From contig JAZQAV010000191.1 of NCBI GenBank assembly GCA_045545435.1, positions 1 through 12,567 on the forward strand: a stretch of 12,567 bases of DNA, in the 5' to 3' direction. The notes beneath the pieces are model-generated. The model saw only the letters and a program-made list of their open reading frames with translations. It searched no databases and was not told the origin of the DNA. This DNA comes from UMGS1502 sp045545435. GTDB taxonomy: Bacteria > Actinomycetota > Coriobacteriia > Coriobacteriales > Eggerthellaceae. Below, one piece after another: positions 1 through 8,101 of the stretch; position 1 is the stretch's first letter, and every line of letters begins with the position of its first letter. A program made the translations under genes and the position numbers.

Positions 1-2487
1 GAGATGACGGAGTACAAGGCCGGCAGCCGCTTGCAGACGACCATCGGCCGCATCACGTTCAACGATGTGCTGCCCGACGACTACCCGTTCCTCAACTACG
101 GGATGAACAAGGCCGAGATCAGCCGCCTGGTCGAAGACGTGTGCAACAAGTACCCGACTTCGGAAGTGCCGCCCATCCTCGACGGTCTCAAGGCCGCGGG
201 CTTCCACTATGCGACGCGCGCTGGCGTCACGGTTTCGGTCTACGACGCCACCATCCCGCCGACCAAGGGCGAGATCCTCGCCGCGGCGGACGCCAAGGTC
301 GCGGCCATCGACGAAGACTACGAGATGGGCCTCATGAGCCCCGAAGAGCGTCATCGCCAGGTCGTCGACATCTGGAACGAAGCCAACGACGAGGTCGGCG
401 ATGCCATGACCGACAACTTCGACCGCTTCAATCCCATCTACATGATGGCATTCTCCGGCGCCCGCGGTAACATCAAGCAAATTCGTCAGCTTGCCGGCAT
501 GCGCGGCATTATGCAGAACCCGAAGGGCGAACAGCTCGACCGTCCTATTAAGGCAAACTTCCGCGAGGGTCTTTCGGTTTTGGAGTACTTCGTGTCCACG
601 CACGGTGCCCGCAAGGGTCTGGCCGACACGGCATTGCGTACTGCTGACTCCGGTTACCTTACCCGTCGTCTGGTTGACGTTGCGCAAGACGTTATCATCC
701 GTGAAATCGACTGCGGTACCACCGACGGTGTGCCGTATCCGCTGCACAACGAGAAGGGCGAGCTTGACGAGAACCTTATCGGCCGCAACCTTCTGACGGC
801 TGCTGTTGACGCCAATGGCGAAATCCTCATGGATGCCGATACGTACATCTCCAGCATGGATGATCTGCGCAAGCTTGAAGCCGCTGGCCTTACCGAGGTC
901 AACGTGCGCACCATCATGACCTGCCACGCACATGAAGGCGTTTGCCAGAAGTGCTACGGCTGGGATCTTGCCACGGGCCGTCCGGTGAACATCGGCACCG
1001 CGGTTGGCATTATCGCCGCGCAGTCCATTGGCGAGCCTGGCACGCAGCTTACCATGCGTACCTTCCACCAAGGCGGCGTTGCAGGCGACGACATCACGCA
1101 CGGTCTCCCTCGTGTACAAGAGCTTTTCGAGGCCCGTCGTCCTAAGGGCTTGGCCGTTCTTGCCGAAATCGCCGGTACCCTGCAGGTGTCTGGTGACAAG
1201 AACTCCAAGATCCTTACCATTCACGACCAAGAGGGCAACTTCCGCGAGTACGAGGTTTCCGCTCGTGCCCAGTTGCAGCCCGGCGTTGTGGACGGCTGCG
1301 AGGTTCGCGTTGGCCAACAGCTTACCAAGGGCTCTGTTGATCCCAAGGAGCTGCTGCGCCTTACCGACCCCAATACCACCCTGCGCTATATCGTGGGCCA
1401 GGTTCAGGACGTGTACGTGTCCCAAGGCGTAGACATCAACGACAAGCATATCGAAGTTATCGCTCGCCAGATGCTGCGCAAGGTTACCGTTCTTGACTCC
1501 GGTGACTCCAACTACCTTGCCGGTAGCCAGGTGAACCGCTACGAGTTCCAAGATACCGCCAACGACCTTATCGCCGAGGGCAAGGTTCCGCCCGTTGGCC
1601 AGCCGCTGCTTTTGGGTATTACCAAGGCATCGCTTGCCACCGATTCATGGCTGTCCGCTGCATCGTTCCAGGAAACCACCAAGGTGCTCACGGACGCTGC
1701 CATCGAGGGCAAAACCGACACGCTCAACGGCCTGAAGGAAAACGTTATCATTGGCAAGCCCATCCCGGCTGGTACCGGTCTTAAGCGCTACCATGACGTG
1801 AAGCTTACCTACAAGGGCAATGCTATCGAGAAAACCGACAACGACACGCTGCCCGATTACGCTCCGGATGCTCTGCGCGATATCGAAGAGCTTCTGCCGC
1901 AGCCGCAAGACTGGTCGCTTGATGGTGAGGGCTACCTCAACATGGGCACCTCGTTCGGTGGCTACTACAACGGCATGTCGCTTGGCCATCGCGGTCCGCA
2001 GCTTTCCGACGAAGATGCACGTCTGTACATCTACGACGACCTGGGCGTTTCTCAGCGTTGGGCCAACAAGTTCTCCGAGGCCGGTATCGAGACCGTTGCC
2101 GACTTGGTGGGCCGCAACGAGGACGACCTGCTGCGCATCGAGGGCATTGGCGCCAAGGCCATCGAGGAGCTCAAAGCCGGTTTGGCTGAGCATGGCCTGT
2201 CCGAGGTAATTGAGGACGACCTCAACGCAACCAGCGACGATATGAGCCAGCTGCTTGACATGGTCTTCTCGCCCGATGACAACATCCTTATCGGTGGCGA
2301 CGAGCCGCCTACCTTCAACACCGAAGGTGAGGATATGTTGGGCGAGGCGCTTCCTCCGCGCTCTTACCAGCGCAACCTCGAGGAACTTGATGCGCTGCTG
2401 GGCTCCATCGATTCCTACGGCTTCAATTTCACCTCACGTGAGGAAGAAGAGAAGCAGAACGAGGAAGAGGGTCTGGAAGAGGAGTAA
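1..2487 (+). CDS. rpoC: DNA-directed RNA polymerase subunit beta' (C-terminal part, 5' end outside window)
   Basis: This is the largest catalytic subunit of RNA polymerase. The frame is already open at base 1, so the ATG at 4 is internal. Conserved landmarks in order: SGARGNIKQIRQLAGMRG (from about 454); the bridge helix (about 568-669, with HGARKGLADTALRTADSGYL); the four-Cys zinc site of the beta' C-terminal half (Cys codons at 712, 922, 943 and 952); the trigger loop (about 1000-1080, AAQSIGEPGTQLTMRTFH); and the usual C-terminal end IGKPIPAGTG (near 1756). Most bacterial beta' chains finish soon after that motif. This one continues for about 230 residues: an acidic linker, an alphaCTD-like helix-hairpin-helix domain (2041-2205), a Pro/Asp-rich stretch and a poly-Glu tail. 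Codon usage changes abruptly near position 480. An intrinsic terminator lies 52 bases after the stop. rpoB would be expected upstream. Confidence 0.97.
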   Translation, partial: EMTEYKAGSRLQTTIGRITFNDVLPDDYPFLNYGMNKAEISRLVEDVCNKYPTSEVPPILDGLKAAGFHYATRAGVTVSVYDATIPPTKGEILAAADAKVAAIDEDYEMGLMSPEERHRQVVDIWNEANDEVGDAMTDNFDRFNPIYMMAFSGARGNIKQIRQLAGMRGIMQNPKGEQLDRPIKANFREGLSVLEYFVSTHGARKGLADTALRTADSGYLTRRLVDVAQDVIIREIDCGTTDGVPYPLHNEKGELDENLIGRNLLTAAVDANGEILMDADTYISSMDDLRKLEAAGLTEVNVRTIMTCHAHEGVCQKCYGWDLATGRPVNIGTAVGIIAAQSIGEPGTQLTMRTFHQGGVAGDDITHGLPRVQELFEARRPKGLAVLAEIAGTLQVSGDKNSKILTIHDQEGNFREYEVSARAQLQPGVVDGCEVRVGQQLTKGSVDPKELLRLTDPNTTLRYIVGQVQDVYVSQGVDINDKHIEVIARQMLRKVTVLDSGDSNYLAGSQVNRYEFQDTANDLIAEGKVPPVGQPLLLGITKASLATDSWLSAASFQETTKVLTDAAIEGKTDTLNGLKENVIIGKPIPAGTGLKRYHDVKLTYKGNAIEKTDNDTLPDYAPDALRDIEELLPQPQDWSLDGEGYLNMGTSFGGYYNGMSLGHRGPQLSDEDARLYIYDDLGVSQRWANKFSEAGIETVADLVGRNEDDLLRIEGIGAKAIEELKAGLAEHGLSEVIEDDLNATSDDMSQLLDMVFSPDDNILIGGDEPPTFNTEGEDMLGEALPPRSYQRNLEELDALLGSIDSYGFNFTSREEEEKQNEEEGLEEE
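2041..2205 (+). other. alphaCTD-like helix-hairpin-helix domain inside the RpoC C-terminal extension
   Basis: Residues encoded here (from LGVSQRWANKF to LAEHGLSE) line up without gaps against residues 260-314 of the E. coli RNA polymerase alpha subunit as I remember that sequence. About 21 of 55 positions are identical. The alpha residues that contact UP-element DNA are largely kept: Arg265 (codon 2056), Asn268 (2065), Gly296 (2149) and Lys298 (2155). Cys269 is Lys and Ser299 is Ala. The core pattern D-L-V-x-R-x-E-x-x-L-L followed by G-x-x-K is also typical of alphaCTD. Related SAM-like HhH domains (for example at the RadA/Rad51 N-terminus) have a similar pattern and are the main alternative. 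A DNA-binding or transcription-factor docking role is inferred. Confidence 0.7.
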
Positions 2488-2538
2488 TCTTCTTCTCCGC
2501 CTTCGATAAGCGTGAAGAATTCTAAGCGCTTCGAAAGT

Positions 2539-2575
2539 AAACACCCCGACCGCTCACGGGCGATCGGGGTGTTTT
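2539..2575 (+). terminator. rpoC intrinsic terminator, probably bidirectional
   Basis: A perfect stem of 11 pairs (arm AAACACCCCGA at 2539-2549, matching TCGGGGTGTTT at 2564-2574) is extended inward by two more pairs beyond one mismatch. It ends in TTTT. The reverse strand also carries a T-rich flank after the stem (TTTACTTTC), so it could stop convergent transcription from the minus-strand gene that ends at 2630. Confidence 0.9.
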
Positions 2576-2629
2576 GCGTGTTCGGCTTAAAGTGCTGGTC
2601 AAGGTATGCGTGCGTTATAAGGCGCTTCT

Positions 2630-4601
2630 TTAGGCTCTCAAGCTCTTTTCAAGTTGAGCTTTGTCCCACAGCTCGTTTTCATTGATAAGGGCGTAGACGC
2701 TCATCGTGTTATTGGGACAATACGCCACAAAGCACTCTGCTGACTGAACGGTGGCAAAAGCATCAGTTGTTGTTCGGGTTCGGACAAATCGACAAACTCT
2801 CGGCCACGTAAGTCCTCAACCATGATGCTCCTCCCGCCCTTTTCGATTTCATGAATCGAACCGTTAGGCAAAACACGAGCGATGGTTTCGGTCTTGTGCC
2901 AGGTACCGTTTTCCAAGAGATGCAAATGCCCCCCAACCGCCAACGGGCTGCTCAAGGCCGCTGTCATTCAGCACCTTTGCGGGCTGCCCGTTGTACAGCG
3001 GGTTCATCGGCAGCACCGATTGAGGAATTTGCAGGCGCACATCATCAAGGGTTGCTTCTGTGGTAAAGCCAACAACGACCGATTCCAGTACACGCAAGAA
3101 CACGCGCAGCTGATCGACGCCAAAGCGGTTGGCCCAATAGCGTTGCTCGAACGCGAAGCCATGCTCCGTTGCCATTATCTGCAAATGGAAAGGCTGCGAT
3201 TCGAGCTGCAGCTCAACCGATTGCTCCCAGAGATCTGCGTGAGCGTTCATTTTCAAGAAATCGCCCTGGTACTGGAAGAACATCTCGTCGCATTTGAGAT
3301 TGGATACGAAACAGGTCACAGTTTGGCGATTTGCGCTGGCAAGGCGACGCAATGTCTGGGAAACCGATTCGTCGGGGTTCTCTTTGAAGCGGAAATAGCA
3401 GCTCATGAACAACGGTCCCACAAGATGCTGCCATCTGCCATCGGTGCGTCCACTGTGGATGGTGCAGCTTGCCGAATCGTGCTCGTTGCGAAACAGGGAC
3501 ACGGTGTAGTTGAAGGCGGCGTTGAACAAGATATTTGCCGATACGCCCGTTTCCTTGCAAAACGAAGCGATGGTCTCGCGTTTCAGGCGAGGGAGCACCC
3601 CGCGCAATACGGCGAATTCGACTGTCTCAAGATTGTGGAAGTCGGGCCTGGTCAAAATGTTGCTACGGATTTTAAGGCCGCTCATCTGCTCGGTGAAATA
3701 CGCGATATCGCGTCCGCGCAAACCCTCTGCATTTCGTTTCTGCTCATCCAACACAAAATCGAAGTAGGTATAGCGCTCTTGGGGAACCTGGAATCCTGCG
3801 TAAAGCTTTTTGATGTCGTTGAACAGGATCGTCATGCTCATGCCGTCGCTGACGATATGCGCAACGTCAAGGAAGAGGTAGTTTGCATCTGGCGTGCGGT
3901 AGATGCACGCATGGTACAAAGGCTCATCCGGCATATAACGATAAGCGCGCACAAGGCTTTTCTGTTCGCGAACCCAGTCGTCGGCGGAAATATCGATGAC
4001 AGGAATCTCGATCGTTTGATTGTTATGGCGCCAAAAACGAAAAACACCGTCTCGGTTTTGATAAATGCGCCCTTTCAGGGCAGGGTGGCAATCGAATGCG
4101 TGCGATATGGCAGCCTTAAGCTTCAAAAGGTCAACCGTGCTTTTAAGCTTGATCAAGAAGGGCAGGTTGGCCGTTGTGCTTCCGCGCAAGATATGGGCAA
4201 ACCAAATCTGCATATTGGTGAGCGGGTAGGATTCGCGTGGCGGATAGCCCAACGGCTCTTTTTTATCCGCTTGGCCCAGCTGAATAATTGCGTTAATGCT
4301 TGGGTTTTCTAGGAGCGTCTCCCATGAGATGGCTACACCTTTGCGCTCAAGTTCGGAAAGGAAAAGAATGCCTCCCAAGGAATCGAGCCCGCTTCGAACA
4401 GGTTGTCATCGTCGCGCACGGGTTTGCCCGGCATGCTTTCGAGAAGCGCAGAAAGGCTTTCGCGCGTAAGGGTGTTGCGAGCGGAACGTTCGCTGTCCGA
4501 GGCGCTCTGCGTTGCAGCGTGCTGTGAGCCCGTGGCAACAGGGGTTCCGGCGCTACGTTTTCGCCGTTGCTGAGCACGATAAGATTCTTCTTGCGGCCCA
4601 T
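2630..4601 (-). pseudogene. Decayed NRPS-like gene: ligase C-terminus, carrier, condensation domain, partial adenylation tail
   Basis: Read on the minus strand, three reading frames join into one protein-like series. It starts with the end of an AMP-binding enzyme (GRKKNLIVLSNGENVAPE, 4601-4545). A carrier domain follows (LTRESLSALLES, then DDNLFEAG/LDSLGGILFL, with the phosphopantetheine Ser codon at 4379-4381). Next is a complete condensation domain (YPLTNMQIWFAHI; AHIVSDG, with His codon 3857-3859 and Asp 3845-3847; HLVGPLFMSCYF). The end is an adenylation-like tail (GTWHKTETIARVLPNGSIHE) stopping at TAA 2630-2632. Frame breaks lie near 4545, at 4385-4387 (GLDSL would be restored by one extra C), at 2929-2934 (a C run, G6 in the coding sense, where G5 would fit) and at 2764-2766. 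The last two compensate each other. The condensation motif has Ala for the first His of HHxxxDG. No start codon with a ribosome site or N-terminal ligase region remains. The ancestral product (peptide or acyl-peptide) cannot be named. Confidence 0.85.
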
Positions 4602-4605
4602 GCTG

Positions 4606-4643
4606 CAAAAAATGCCCCGTCGTTCAGAGGCGAACGACGGGGC
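4606..4643 (-). terminator. ppk1 intrinsic terminator
   Basis: A perfect 12-pair stem (GCCCCGTCGTTC at 4614-4625, paired with 4632-4643) has a 6-base loop. On the minus strand it is followed by ATTTTTT (4607-4613). It lies about 30 bases beyond the ppk1 stop. The pseudogene remnant begins directly after the T run. Confidence 0.93.
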
Positions 4644-4671
4644 GCGTTTGCTTTAGATGCGGGCTGTAATG

Positions 4672-7600
4672 CTATCGACCGAAGAGGCGAGCGAAGAAAC
4701 CTTTGCGCTTGGGCTGAGCGGGCGCTTCGGGTTGCACGTTAACCACGGGTTCAGGAGCTGGGGCTGCAGGCTCTTTTGTAAGGGGTTGCCCCGCAGCCTC
4801 AAAGATCGCCTCAATCGTGCTGCCGCTTGTTTTTGTTTTCGATGCGGTTTGGTTGTCGCTTGGGGCGGCCTCTGCGGCGTCGTTTGCAACGGCGGCGGCC
4901 TCATTCGCTACCTCAGCATCTTCCATTTGCGCGACAGCGGTCTCATTCATTGCATCGACGGTCTCACTCGGCGCATCGGCTTTCGCGACCATATCGTCGT
5001 CAGTTGCTCCGTGAGCATCGTTCAGCTCAGTTGCTTCAGTAAGCGTCGGTTCGGCTGTTGCAACTTCGGCCTGTTCCTGCGCGTCAACGTGTTGAATATA
5101 GGACGCTGCTTCGTCGATTTTGCCTTGCAGCGTGTCGGGGTCTTGGTCGAGCGCTTCAGGTTCGCCCGATGATACGGTTTGCTCGGCTGTGTTGTTTGCC
5201 GCGACGAAAGCTGCACGAACGGCCTTGGTTTTCTGGCGCTCGTACGCATCGCGAATGAAGTAGTTTTGAGAGTCGAAGGGAACCGGGTTGCCTTCGGGGT
5301 CAAGCTCAACGAATACCCCTAAAGGCGTGTAGGTTCCATCGGGCAACAGCTCCCTTAGTTTTGCGGTATCGCGCATGGTGGTATGCAGGTAGTCCAAAAT
5401 ACGGTTGCGAATTTCTTCGTTGAAGATGGGCCAGGCAATTTCCACGCGCTTGTCCATATTGCGCGTCATCAGGTCGGCGCTCGAAAGGTACATCTTGCAG
5501 TCGTCATCGGTGCCGAAGCAGAAGATGCGGCTGTGCTCAAGAAGCTTGCCGACAATCGAGAAAACCCGCACGTTGTCGGTGTAGCCGGGCACTCTGGGCA
5601 CCAAACAGCAAATGCCGCGCACGAGCATGGTTACCGGTACGCCTGCCTGTGATGCTTCGGCGATCTTTTCGATAAGGTCGGTGTCGGTTACTGAGTTGGT
5701 TTTAAAGAACAGACGGCACGGCTTGCCCTCTTTAGCCTTTTGTATTTCACGATCGATAAGGTGCTCGATGGTTGGCTTGATCTGCAGCGGAGCCACTTGG
5801 ATGATATCGTAGTTGTCCGAGATGTTCTCAAGGCTCATGTTGCGGAAGAACTCAACTGCGTCGCGGCCGAATGCCTTGTCGGTGGTTATGAACGAGATGT
5901 CAGTGTAGAGCTTCGCCGTTTTCTCGTTGTAGTTTCCGGTGCCCAGCTGCGTGATGTACTGGATGCCGTCAGGGGTTTGCCGCGTAATGCAGCAAATCTT
6001 CGAGTGCACCTTGTAGTATTCGAAGCCATAAATAACGTTGCAGCCAGCCTGCTCAAAGCGCTGCGACCACTCGATGTTATTCGCTTCGTCAAAACGTGCG
6101 CGCAGCTCGAACAGCGCGGTTACCTCTTTGCCGTTTTCTGCGGCGGCAATAAGGGCTTCTGCCAGATGCGATTGGCGCGCCAATCGGTACAGCGTGATCT
6201 TGATCGAGATAACCGATGGATCGTTGGCCGCTTCGCGCAAAAGCTGCACGAAGGGATCCATGCTCTCGTAGGGGTACATGAGCAGCGTTTCGCGCTCGCT
6301 CACCTGGTCGATGATGGGCCGATTGTGGTCGAAGGATACCGGCCACTGCGGCGTAAAGGCGGGGTCTGCCAAGCGGGCGCGCTTTTTGTCGGAAAGGTAG
6401 TCGCCCAAGCCCCAGGTGAAGCTAAGGTCGAGCGGTACCGTTGTGTCGTACACCTGATAGGGCTCAAGGTTAAGTCGCTGCAGGAGCAACTTGGACATAA
6501 CGGGGGACAGCGGCGCTTCGCATTCCAGGCGCACCGGTGCCAGGCGCTTGCGCAGGCGCAAGAAGCGTTTCATGTGCTCGCGATAGTCCTCGTCGTCTCC
6601 GTCGTTGGTGCGCGCCGAATCGAGGTCGGCGTTGCGCGTGACGCAGATGACATTGACGTGTTTGATGTTGTACATCGAGAACACGTCTTGGGCAAACATC
6701 TCAATAACATGCTCGAGCAAAATGAACTGGAATCCTTTGCCCGGGAGCTCAACGATGCGCTCGCACTGGTGAGGCAACGGTATAAGGCCCATGATTACGC
6801 CATCGGCGCCCTGCTCTTTTGCCTTCTTGGCTTTCTTCTTTTTCTTGGAATCGCTCTTTGCGGGCTTGGCCAGCTCTTCGTCAAGGCGCACCACGATATA
6901 CAGCTTTCCGTTTTCCAAATGGGGGAACGGATGGCGCGCGTTGATGATTTGCGGAGACAGGAACGGCTCGATGTTGTTGTGCATGTAGTCAACAAGGAAC
7001 TCCCGCTGTTCCGGCAGCAGGTCGTTGGGGCGCAGATGCTTGACGCCTTCGCGTGCAAGGTTGCCGCGCACGCGTTCGTAGATGCGCTCCTGAATGGGGT
7101 ACAGCTCATGGCAGCGATCGTGGATTGCCTTGATTTGCTGATGCGGCGTCATATTCGTTTTAGAGTCATGCAGCGGTGGCTCAACGTAGGACAGGTCGGT
7201 AAGGCTGCCCACGCGCACCATGAAAAACTCTTGCAGATTGCTCCAGAAGATGGAAATGAAATTCAACCGTGCGAGCAGGGGAACCGTTTCATCCGCACCT
7301 TGGTCAAGAACGCGTTCGTTGAACGTGAGCCATGACAGCTCGCGGTTTTGCATGTAAGGCGGTGCGTCCAGGACTTCCTCTTCAATGTTCTCGAGGCTTT
7401 CCAGGTCGTCGCGGCGGAAATCGTCTTCGTCGAACTCGTCTTCGTTTGCATCGGTTGGATAATCTTCGCCCACGGCGTCCTCATCTGCTTCGAGGCCGTC
7501 GTTTTCGTCGGAGGAAAGATCGTCTTCCGAAAGGTCTTCGGCCATCTCGGCGGGTTCGCTGTCCGCGTCGTCGTCCGTTTCCTCGGCAAGATCTTCGCTT

Positions 7601-8028
7601 GCTTCGGCTTCAGCTTCTTCGGCCGCATCGTTATCGCTTACCTGGGCCTCTACTTCTTCGGCCGCATCGCTATCGTTTGATATGGTGTCAGCGCTGTGAT
7701 CAAGCTCGACGTTTTCGATCTCGTTATTGCTTTCAACGGGTTTTACCTCTTCTGCGGCGGTTTCGGGATCGGTGGCATCAATTTCTTCGGTTACTTCGGC
7801 TGATATCGGCAACTCTGCTGTTTCTGCAGAAGGGATGATGTCGGCTTCGAGCGACAATTGAGATTCGCTTTCTATTGGCCGGGCGTGCGCGCCGCGATGC
7901 TCGGGCTGCTCTGCGAGGATATCCGAAGCGGTTTTGGGCAGTTGCGCATCAAGGGCAGGTGCATCCGACGGTATGCGCGGAGAAAGGTTGTCAGCGTCGG
8001 GGTTTTCCAGTTCGTTGTTGTCAGTCAT
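4672..8028 (-). CDS. ppk1: Polyphosphate kinase 1 with long acidic N-terminal and low-complexity C-terminal extensions
   Basis: PPK1 reversibly moves the terminal phosphate of ATP onto polyphosphate. The PPK1 core runs from about residue 225 (YMQNRELSWLTF) to about 930, roughly 700 residues, which is normal for the family. The autophosphorylated His is H675 (YYKVHSK) and the second essential His is H832 (LLEHSRIFCFG). Their spacing of 157 equals that of E. coli H435 and H592. I place the start at 8028 (MTDNNELENPD) because GAGGAG lies 6 bases before it; the upstream in-frame starts (8058, 8196) lack such a site. The product is 1118 residues. Residues 1-220 are almost entirely Asp/Glu/Ala/Ser. 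Residues about 389-410 form a Lys-rich insert in the head region (SKKKKKAKKAKEQ). Residues about 930-1118 are Ala/Glu/Thr/Pro-rich and end in KRKGFFARLFGR. ppx lies 124 bases upstream on the same strand. The extensions are unlike the compact proteobacterial enzyme, and their role is unknown. Confidence 0.95.
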   Translation of the reverse strand: MTDNNELENPDADNLSPRIPSDAPALDAQLPKTASDILAEQPEHRGAHARPIESESQLSLEADIIPSAETAELPISAEVTEEIDATDPETAAEEVKPVESNNEIENVELDHSADTISNDSDAAEEVEAQVSDNDAAEEAEAEASEDLAEETDDDADSEPAEMAEDLSEDDLSSDENDGLEADEDAVGEDYPTDANEDEFDEDDFRRDDLESLENIEEEVLDAPPYMQNRELSWLTFNERVLDQGADETVPLLARLNFISIFWSNLQEFFMVRVGSLTDLSYVEPPLHDSKTNMTPHQQIKAIHDRCHELYPIQERIYERVRGNLAREGVKHLRPNDLLPEQREFLVDYMHNNIEPFLSPQIINARHPFPHLENGKLYIVVRLDEELAKPAKSDSKKKKKAKKAKEQGADGVIMGLIPLPHQCERIVELPGKGFQFILLEHVIEMFAQDVFSMYNIKHVNVICVTRNADLDSARTNDGDDEDYREHMKRFLRLRKRLAPVRLECEAPLSPVMSKLLLQRLNLEPYQVYDTTVPLDLSFTWGLGDYLSDKKRARLADPAFTPQWPVSFDHNRPIIDQVSERETLLMYPYESMDPFVQLLREAANDPSVISIKITLYRLARQSHLAEALIAAAENGKEVTALFELRARFDEANNIEWSQRFEQAGCNVIYGFEYYKVHSKICCITRQTPDGIQYITQLGTGNYNEKTAKLYTDISFITTDKAFGRDAVEFFRNMSLENISDNYDIIQVAPLQIKPTIEHLIDREIQKAKEGKPCRLFFKTNSVTDTDLIEKIAEASQAGVPVTMLVRGICCLVPRVPGYTDNVRVFSIVGKLLEHSRIFCFGTDDDCKMYLSSADLMTRNMDKRVEIAWPIFNEEIRNRILDYLHTTMRDTAKLRELLPDGTYTPLGVFVELDPEGNPVPFDSQNYFIRDAYERQKTKAVRAAFVAANNTAEQTVSSGEPEALDQDPDTLQGKIDEAASYIQHVDAQEQAEVATAEPTLTEATELNDAHGATDDDMVAKADAPSETVDAMNETAVAQMEDAEVANEAAAVANDAAEAAPSDNQTASKTKTSGSTIEAIFEAAGQPLTKEPAAPAPEPVVNVQPEAPAQPKRKGFFARLFGR
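7614..7675 (-). repeat. Short direct repeat in the acidic arm of ppk1
   Basis: A 23-base unit at 7614-7636 recurs at 7653-7675 with one mismatch and a period of 39 bases (13 codons). It encodes the repeated SDAAEEVEA / NDAAEEAEA pattern. This suggests the acidic arm grew by in-frame duplication and may vary in length between strains. Confidence 0.75.
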
Positions 8029-8034
8029 GACGTG

Positions 8035-8040
8035 CTCCTC
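8035..8040 (-). promoter_or_regulatory. Ribosome binding site that fixes the ppk1 start
   Basis: On the minus strand GAGGAG sits 6 bases before the ATG at 8028. This selects MTDNNEL over the longer in-frame reading that would run to 8196 and overlap the 3' end of ppx. Confidence 0.8.
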
Positions 8041-8101
8041 TTCTCGCGATGAATTCATAGCGATTTGTGATATTAAAATAGTAACGCAAAACAGCGCGTT
8101 T

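Noticed and set aside
1645..2193. 182-codon minus-strand open frame inside rpoC
   Set aside because: A shadow of the rpoC C-terminal extension. The plus-strand reading has the alphaCTD-like pattern and ends at a proper terminator.
2929..2934. Six-base C run as a phase-variation or programmed-frameshift switch
   Set aside because: The run is short, and three further frame breaks in the same gene would still inactivate it. Plain decay explains it better.
2882..4312. Long plus-strand open frame of 476 codons
   Set aside because: It is antisense to the condensation-domain pseudogene, whose minus-strand reading has recognisable motifs. The plus reading has no domain pattern and no ribosome site.
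2864..4378. The 504-codon minus-strand frame as an independent gene
   Set aside because: It starts at a TTG inside the carrier motif (LDSLGG) without a ribosome site. Its last 35 or so residues are out-of-frame sequence past the 2929-2934 frameshift. It is better read as part of the broken gene.
5740..7335. 531-codon plus-strand open frame
   Set aside because: It is antisense to the conserved core of ppk1. It arises from the codon bias of that gene and shows no motifs of its own.
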